DNA of 64,000 nucleotides from Pyxicephalus adspersus. Lineage: Eukaryota > Chordata > Amphibia > Anura > Pyxicephalidae. This document shows, in pieces, positions 58,780 to 64,000 of the stretch (its first letter is position 1; every line of letters starts with the position of its first letter). The notes under the pieces were generated by a model. It had not been told where the DNA came from. It made no database searches and was given only the letters and a program-made list of their open reading frames with translations. Both the position numbers and the translations under genes were made by a program. The stretch spans positions 62,581,708 through 62,645,707 of the forward strand of contig NC_092860.1 in assembly GCF_032062135.1 (NCBI RefSeq). The letters are read 5' to 3'.

Positions 58780-61340
58780 TGCCGATCCAAGACTTATTCA
58801 TTTTAATAAAAGTGAGTCGGTCGACATTTTCTGTGGAGAGCCGAATCCGTTTGTCACTCACTATGTCCCAGCTGCACTGAACGCTCTTTCAGATAACACA
58901 CTTGCGGCTGGGCAGGCAAGGATCTGAATGGCATGTTCTGCCAGCTCCGGCCACTGCTCAAGTTTGGATACCCAGTGGCCCAGTGGGTCCTGACTTTACA
59001 GGTTGCAGATGTCCCATGTAGAGCTCAGGTATTCCTGCACCATGACTTAGTAGCGCTGCTGAGTGTCATTGGCAATTGCTGCATGACTGGCGGCTTGCTT
59101 TTGATGAAAAAAAGCCTGCATAGTTTGGCTTAGACGACCTCTACCGCTGCTTCCACCCATGCCGCTTAAGGCAGTTGTTTGGCTCCAATGGCTGGTGGAA
59201 CTGCCATAGGGTTCCCTGCTGCTGCTGCTGGCAGCCGGAAAGGCTGAGCACAAGTCCCTTACAAGCACTTCTTGGTAGTGCTGCATTTTAAGTCCCCTCT
59301 ATTGGGGCAAGATGAGTTGTTGTATCTCAGGCTTGTAACGTGGATCCAGTAATGTAGCAATCCAATAGTCGTCAGTCTTTGTTTTTATGTGTTGTATGCG
59401 TGGATCTTTGGCTATGAACTCCTGCATTAGGGCTGTCATGTGGCTCACACTTTGAACAGCTGAGCTAATTCTGGACCCACACTCCTGTGGGTCAAACAGC
59501 AGCACAGGGTCATCCTACTCCTTCGCCTGGTCTTGCCATCCACGGAACATGCCGCCTTGTGTTTGGGTGGATGGATGCCATGTACCCTTAATATCCTCCT
59601 CTGCCCCTTCCTCCCCTTTTCCCATGCCTGCAATGTCCTCCTCATCCTCTTCCACCTCCTCCTCTTCCTGGATTTGTGGTGCACAAAGCCTAGTATGCAC
59701 GCATGTTTGAGAAGATTGTCTTGAAACAATCTTCTCGGATTGAAACGTCATCTCTTGATGCACCGTCTGCTCTGTGTCATGTCTGGGATCCACCATCATC
59801 TGTTCCAGCAGGCATATGATGTGGATGGTGTAACTGACACAGGCCTGATCCCTGCTGATCATCCTGGTCGCCTCTTCAAAAGGTGACAATACAGTGCACA
59901 AGTCCTCAATTTGCAGCCGCTCTGCAAGGATGAAGTAAGGTATTGTAGGTATACGTCTGAAACGAACAGACTCTGCCACGTAATCCACCACCGCTTTCTG
60001 TTGTTCAGCCAGCCGCTGCAGCAGCAACAGCAACGCTGCAGCAGCAACAGTAGCTGGAGGCCTGGGTAATTCCTGTACTCTGTACTATCAGGTTCATGAC
60101 GTGAGCCAGGCAAGATACGTGTGTGAGTTTCCAACAACGCAGGGCTGCCAGCACACTGGCCCCGTTGTTACACATGATCTTGCCTGGCTGAAGTCTGTTG
60201 GGAGTTAGCCATATGTCCTCCTGCTCCCGCAAGGCACTTAGAATGGCTGCGACCGTGTGGCTGAAGGAACCCAGGCTTCGCGACCTCAGGACTGTGTGGC
60301 AACGTTTGAATTGTGCACCGAAATTGCAAACTGCAGGTTGTTGCTGGCGGTGAACAGATGCTCCGAAATGGGAGGTGCTGGGTTTCCACAGCAAAGTGTT
60401 CCTGGAGGAAGAGGTTGAGGCACAAGAGTCAAAGGCGATTGCATGGCGATGTGCTCTGGGCAGAGGTAGGTATGCAGGCCTTGCTGCAGCTGCATCTTCC
60501 CCTGCTGCCACCAAAGTTACCCAGTGAGCTGTATAGGAAATATATCTTCCCACTCCATGCTTGCTCGACCAACTGTCGGTTGTCGGGTGCACCTTGCCAG
60601 AGTGCTGCAGGGCCATGGACACATTGCTCTGCACGTGTTCATGCAAAGCAGAAACACATTTTTCTGCAAAATACTGTCACTTAGGCATAACGTACTGTGG
60701 GTTTGCACAGAGGAATGCGTAATGGAATACATTGGAGTCCACCAGCCAGTAAGGGAGGAGCTCTAACACAATCAGCTGTGCAATTGCCGCATTGATTAAA
60801 TTTGTTTTGGGGTCATTTGGGCCATATTTCCTCTTGCGCTCCGGCATCTGGGGGATGGAAGGTTGGGTGCTGCTAATGCTAACCACAGAAAGATTGGACG
60901 ATGGGGTAGAAGGTGTGGGGGATGGCAATGATGCCTGGTCTTGACTGCTAGCAATGCGAAAAACAGCAGCCGATTTGCGTTGGAGCTCCTGCTCACCGCT
61001 GGTGGAGCCTGAAAAAGGTAATTCTCGGCTACATGCCCCACTCAAATTGCTGGCAGCAGCACGAGTAGGCTGAAGGAGGAAAGGCAGCGGAGGAAGATCT
61101 AGCAGTTTGAGCTTGCTTCTTGGGCGGAGGTGGTGGCACAGAGCTCTGTGCTTTGACCAGGTGTTCCCGCCAGGTTACTGGTTGGTGGCTTTTTAAATGT
61201 GTGCTCATGCAACTTGTTCCAAGTTTGTTTGGGTTTTTGCCTCGTTTCAAGTGTTGAGCACACAGTTTGCAGATGACTATAGTGTTGTCATCACTATGGA
61301 CATTAAAAAATGCCTACAAGGGCGAACATCTAACTGGGCT
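58780..61340 (-). pseudogene. hAT transposase with BED zinc finger, decayed
   Basis: Reading right to left, a BED-finger segment with CKLC, HLKRGKNPNKLGTSCMSTHL and a following S-H lies at about 61270-61170. A Ser/Pro-rich linker (about 61130-60850) comes next. The RNase-H-like catalytic region follows: TTDSWSSKH and YISYTAHWV near 60590-60530, and CNNGASVLAALRCWKLTHVS then CLAHVMNLIVQ near 60170-60085. Further on are QQKAVVDYVAESVRFRRIPT near 60000-59940, an acidic insert near 59650, and DDYWIATLLDPRYKPEIQQL near 59370-59310. The hAT dimerisation motif WVSKLEQWPELAEHA and LACPAASVLSERAFSAA lies near 58980-58870. The catalytic Asp after T-T is visible (T-T-D-S-W), but C-x-D-N-G reads C-N-N-G. 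Frameshifts occur between blocks, including one base inside the dimerisation region near 58875. Inactive, but the domain order is nearly complete. Confidence 0.88.
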
Positions 61341-62406
61341 GAAAGGTGCTCTGGAGCTGGTGTTCGTGGTGGTGGTCCACAGTTGTTGAGGCATAGCTTT
61401 GGTGACAGCTTCTGACAATGGACGACTATAACGTGCCTCACTGTTATGTGAAGACTGGAGAGTATGGGCAGCTTTTACCCTCTTCTTCCTTCTCCCGCTT
61501 TGAGGGCGCGCTGCAACCTCCTCCTCTTCTTCCTCCTCCTTTTCTTCCTGCCTATGATGACCTCCTTGTTTGCCTCATGTCGGATCAGGGACATCATCAT
61601 CATCAGAAGAGACAGTTTCCCTGTATGTGCCGAAAGGAAGCAGCAGCCTTTTGGAGCCAGTTAGAATTGGCTCATCTGGCTCAGAGTGTTTGGGTGAAAA
61701 GTAAGTGGGGGGGAAAGCCTGTAAACTGACTCTCTTCGTCAGATGAGTGAAACAACTGAGCATCTTGAAGGAATGCTTGTAGCTCCGCCTCTCCAACCCC
61801 TCGGTGTGACGAGACTTTCCAGCCGCTGATGAAGGACTGGGAGGAATAAGTGTATCATGGACTGTTTAGGACACCTGTGAGGCCTGTGCCCGGGACTGGT
61901 ATGAAGAGGGGGTACAATCACTTGACCCAGGCTGGGTCATGTACTCTACTACCTCTTGTTCATGGTGTGGTAATAATGGACGCCCAGCACCAACAGCAGC
62001 GCTTCTTGTTCTCGGGTCTGCAGCTAAAAAACAAACTCATACTGCTTTGCTTGCCACCCCTGCCAAAGCTTCCCCTTCCTCTTTGGCTAGACGTAGAAAT
62101 TTTTTGTGTGGCTTGACACCCATGCAAAATACTTTGTAGCTAATATGCTTCACAAAGTAGAAATTTGTACAGTAAGTGGATTTTTTTATTGGGGGGGGTT
62201 GACACCAAAAATGCAAGTGCGCTGTGTGTGTTGTATGCAGCAATTACCTTCAGTGGTGACGCTTGTAATATGCAGCACAGTATACAAACTATATATTGCA
62301 GTATACACTGCGTCTGTGTGTCTGTCTCTCAGTACAAGTGAGATACTGTGCACGCAGTCAGGGAGGGTACCCTGCCTCTGGCTGCATGTATGTAACACAC
62401 TGACTG

Positions 62407-62431
62407 ACTATCTATCCATCTATCTATCTAG
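62407..62431. repeat. TATC microsatellite
   Basis: Imperfect TATC/CATC tetranucleotide run of about six units. Confidence 0.8.
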
Positions 62432-62895
62432 CTAACAGTGAAACACTCTACCTATCTGAGTACAGTAGATTTCAGGACTGCACCAATACAGTACAATCCA
62501 ACAATCTATCTGACTAATAGCGTGAGTGTGACACAGTCTAACTAAGTAAAGCACTTTTTTTTACTTTGAAAAAGCAAGCCAAGCAGCACAGAAAGGTTGT
62601 GATGCTAGCAAATCTGTCAGGAGTGGTAAATGCAGGCACACCCTGGCCTTATATAGGCCAATGGCTGCCTGTGTGGCATGCAGTGACAGACAGCCAATCG
62701 GCTGCCTGCCACAACAAACATGCAGGGGAGCATCCCTGCTGTTATTGGAGAGCCCTAGGCATTATGGGGAAGGTCCCTAGGCATTGTGGGAGGGTCAGAT
62801 TCGGGGCTTAGAATCCAACAAAATTCAGGTTGACCCGAATTCGAACGGTCATATTCAGGTCAAACATTAGGACAACCCGAATTCACAAAACAACA

Positions 62896-63022
62896 CTATT
62901 TACCAAAGAAGACCATTTGGTAAAAAAAAAATTCTGTCCTACTATATAAAAAATACATATATTTCAGTCTTTGATTCCTCTTGCTATTTACCAAAGAAGA
63001 TCGTTTGGTAAAAAAAAAATTT
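62896..63022. repeat. Continuation of the outer element's tandem repeats
   Basis: Two units (CTATTTACCAAAGAAGACCA and CTATTTACCAAAGAAGATCG) continue the array interrupted at 57324. Confidence 0.8.
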
Positions 63023-63023
63023 C

Positions 63024-63910
63024 TCGGGGACACTTTTGAGCCGCCATCCAAGATGGCCGCATTTTGATCGAGCTCCGTGACTCCCGAGTGTGAAGCCTAC
63101 TCAGCAAACAGGATAAGCAGGTCTTTATACTCACCTCGACTGAAATCCTTCCTCTGACACGCTACCTGCTTCTCCAGCCAGAAATTACTGATGAGAATTC
63201 CAGTAACGGCTCCCATGTGTCTGTTCCCAGTGCACAGCCTGGCTCAGTATGGTGGGATGCTGAATTGTTAGAACGCTTCAAGCAATTTCTACAGCAGGGA
63301 GTCTCTCAAGCCACAGGCAAGTTATCTTTAACACTGACCAGAGAGATTAGAGAGCTGGGCACTAGAATCAATACTCTAGAACAGAAAATGGATGACACCA
63401 TCACCGTGATAGATTTCCATGAGCAGGATTTAAATATACTCCAGAAAGATATGCAAGCTGCCATGCTTAGCATTGAAGATTTAGAAAACCAGAATCGCAG
63501 AGCTAATTTGCGCGTACGGGGGATCCCAGAACTGCTTGTTGATTTACCTGGTTTTATGCTAGCCCTGTTTCAGGAATTACTTCCAGATTATCCACCAGAA
63601 AGGCTAGAAATGGACAGAGTTCACCATGCTTTAGGTCCCAGAAAAGCAGATGGCCCTGCAAGGGATATTGTTTTCAAGCATACTTTTTTTAAAACAAAGG
63701 AAGAAATTTTAAAAGCATCTTGGAATAAGAGAGACCTTGTGTTTCAATTTCACCCATACCAAAGTTTTCGGGATCTAGCACTGCAGATGATCCAGAAGAG
63801 GAAGGCCCTTAAACCTTTTCATCAGATAATACAGATATTAGGTTTGGATGTCAGGTATCGGTGAGGATTCCCATTCAAGCTTCAATTCACATATCACAAC
63901 CGCATGCACT
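63024..63910 (+). pseudogene. Tx1-like L1 5' end and ORF1
   Basis: The leader begins near GGGGACACTTTTGAGCCGCC (63026), including CCAAGATGGCCGC. ORF1 is open from the leader (no certain ATG; readable from 63181) to 63864. It has a coiled coil (about 63280-63470), the exit box EDLENQNRRANLRVRGIPEL at 63475-63534, the RNA-recognition part with MDRVHHALGPRKA and FFKTKEEILKAS, and the C-terminal domain start. A TGA at 63862-63864 replaces the Trp of the usual Y-R-W-G-F-P-F, and the frame goes on with GFPFKLQF after it. Only one visible disabling change makes this the best preserved ORF1 in the window. The copy seems cut off near 63910. Confidence 0.82.
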
Positions 63911-63911
63911 C

Positions 63912-64000
63912 TATGGCCCTAATTCATCAAGCAGAATCGGATGATCGCTCGCGCATTCGTATTCGCGATCAGATCACAAATGCTTGGTGAGAATTTTTTA
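63912..64000. repeat. Start of a dispersed repeat at the window edge
   Basis: TGGCCCTAATTCATCAAGCA and CGCTCGCGCATTCGTATTCG differ from the L1 on the left and look like the end of another palindromic MITE family. The other end lies outside the window. Confidence 0.4.

Larger units (their letters stand above)
57325..62895 (-). mobile_element. BED-type hAT DNA transposon, 5.6 kb
   Basis: The left end is TAGTGTTGGTCGAATAGC, and the right end is the complement of a TAGTGTTGTTTTGTGAATTC-like sequence. CTATTTAC occurs on both sides (57317-57324 and 62896-62903) as an 8-base target duplication. If the ends are instead read as TAGTGTTG...CAACACTA, the duplication is only TTTAC. The uninterrupted site (CTTGCTATTTACCAAAGAAG) survives in a neighbouring tandem unit near 62985. 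A transposase relic occupies 58780-61340 on the minus strand, and tandem repeats lie at 58200-58500. Confidence 0.9.

Noticed and set aside
60000..60060. Poly-Ala or poly-Gln host repeat-expansion locus
   Set aside because: The GCAGCAGCAACAG run lies within the hAT transposase relic, so it is a microsatellite inside a transposon rather than a host coding repeat.
60313..60684. Plus-strand 123-codon frame as a gene
   Set aside because: It is the antisense shadow of the hAT transposase, whose conserved blocks are on the minus strand.
1..64000. CRISPR array, bacterial operon or phage region
   Set aside because: Repeats here are vertebrate transposon families, coding parts are intron-split or decayed, and no ribosome-binding-site pattern or cas-like gene is seen.

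Overview
The window looks like vertebrate nuclear DNA, most likely from a frog. Only one host gene is clear. It is a single exon on the minus strand (34819-35616) that encodes the olfactomedin-like domain of an adhesion GPCR of the latrophilin group, and the closest match I recognise is ADGRL3. The rest reads as intron and flanking DNA packed with transposable elements. A second, 60-base open exon candidate (2911-2970, minus) has good splice sites and a reading phase compatible with the olfactomedin exon, so the left half of the window is probably an ADGRL3 intron. I found no bacterial-type operons, CRISPR arrays, rRNA or confident tRNA genes. The anuran assignment is inference from the repeat mix: Tx1-like L1, DIRS/Ngaro-type tyrosine-recombinase elements, TTAA-flanked piggyBac elements, Polinton, and short palindromic MITEs.

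Layout. 1-2.4 kb: a minus-strand Tx1-like L1 ORF1 relic split by a hAT element. 2.4-4 kb: intron with the candidate exon. 4-5.7 kb: a decayed retroviral env and possible LTR edge. 6.5-7.8 kb: a second minus-strand Tx1 ORF1 relic. 7.9-11.3 kb: a tyrosine-recombinase retroelement (RT, RNase H, recombinase, SGNH hydrolase) interrupted by a solo LTR and a MITE. 11.6-12.0 kb: a Polinton-type integrase relic. 13.7-15.2 kb: a piggyBac MITE and a hAT element carrying a palindromic tandem array. 18.2-20 kb: a Tx1 ORF2 tail and the 3' end of another tyrosine-recombinase element. 21.2-22.2 kb: a Tc1 relic cut by a piggyBac element. 22.6-28.4 kb: a near full-length Tx1-like L1. 29-34.5 kb: small transposon ends, a deleted L1 and a hAT MITE.

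34.8-35.6 kb: the ADGRL3 exon. 36.5-38.9 kb: MITE, dispersed repeat, mariner 3' half and a fragment of an unclassified Cys-containing protein family. 40.0-46.2 kb: an L1 with a perfect 16-base target duplication but internal deletions in both ORFs. 47.0-49.3 kb: a Tc1 relic and a piggyBac element keeping the transposase Cys-rich domain. 49.6-52 kb: a CR1-like LINE sitting inside a split MITE, with a fresh 143-base tandem duplication. 52.2-55 kb: two foldback structures. 56.7-63.0 kb: a BED-type hAT transposon nested in a hAT-like element that carries related tandem repeats. 63.0-63.9 kb: the 5' part of another Tx1 L1.

Every transposon coding region I can read carries stops, frameshifts or deletions, so I see no intact autonomous element. 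The host-relevant content is the ADGRL3 exon and the candidate cassette exon. The most informative structure is the nesting, with many insertions bounded by readable target-site duplications that allow relative dating. I did not find a convincing new biological system. The best leads for something undescribed are the candidate exon, the hydrolase-bearing tyrosine-recombinase elements, and the unclassified fragment at 38.7 kb.
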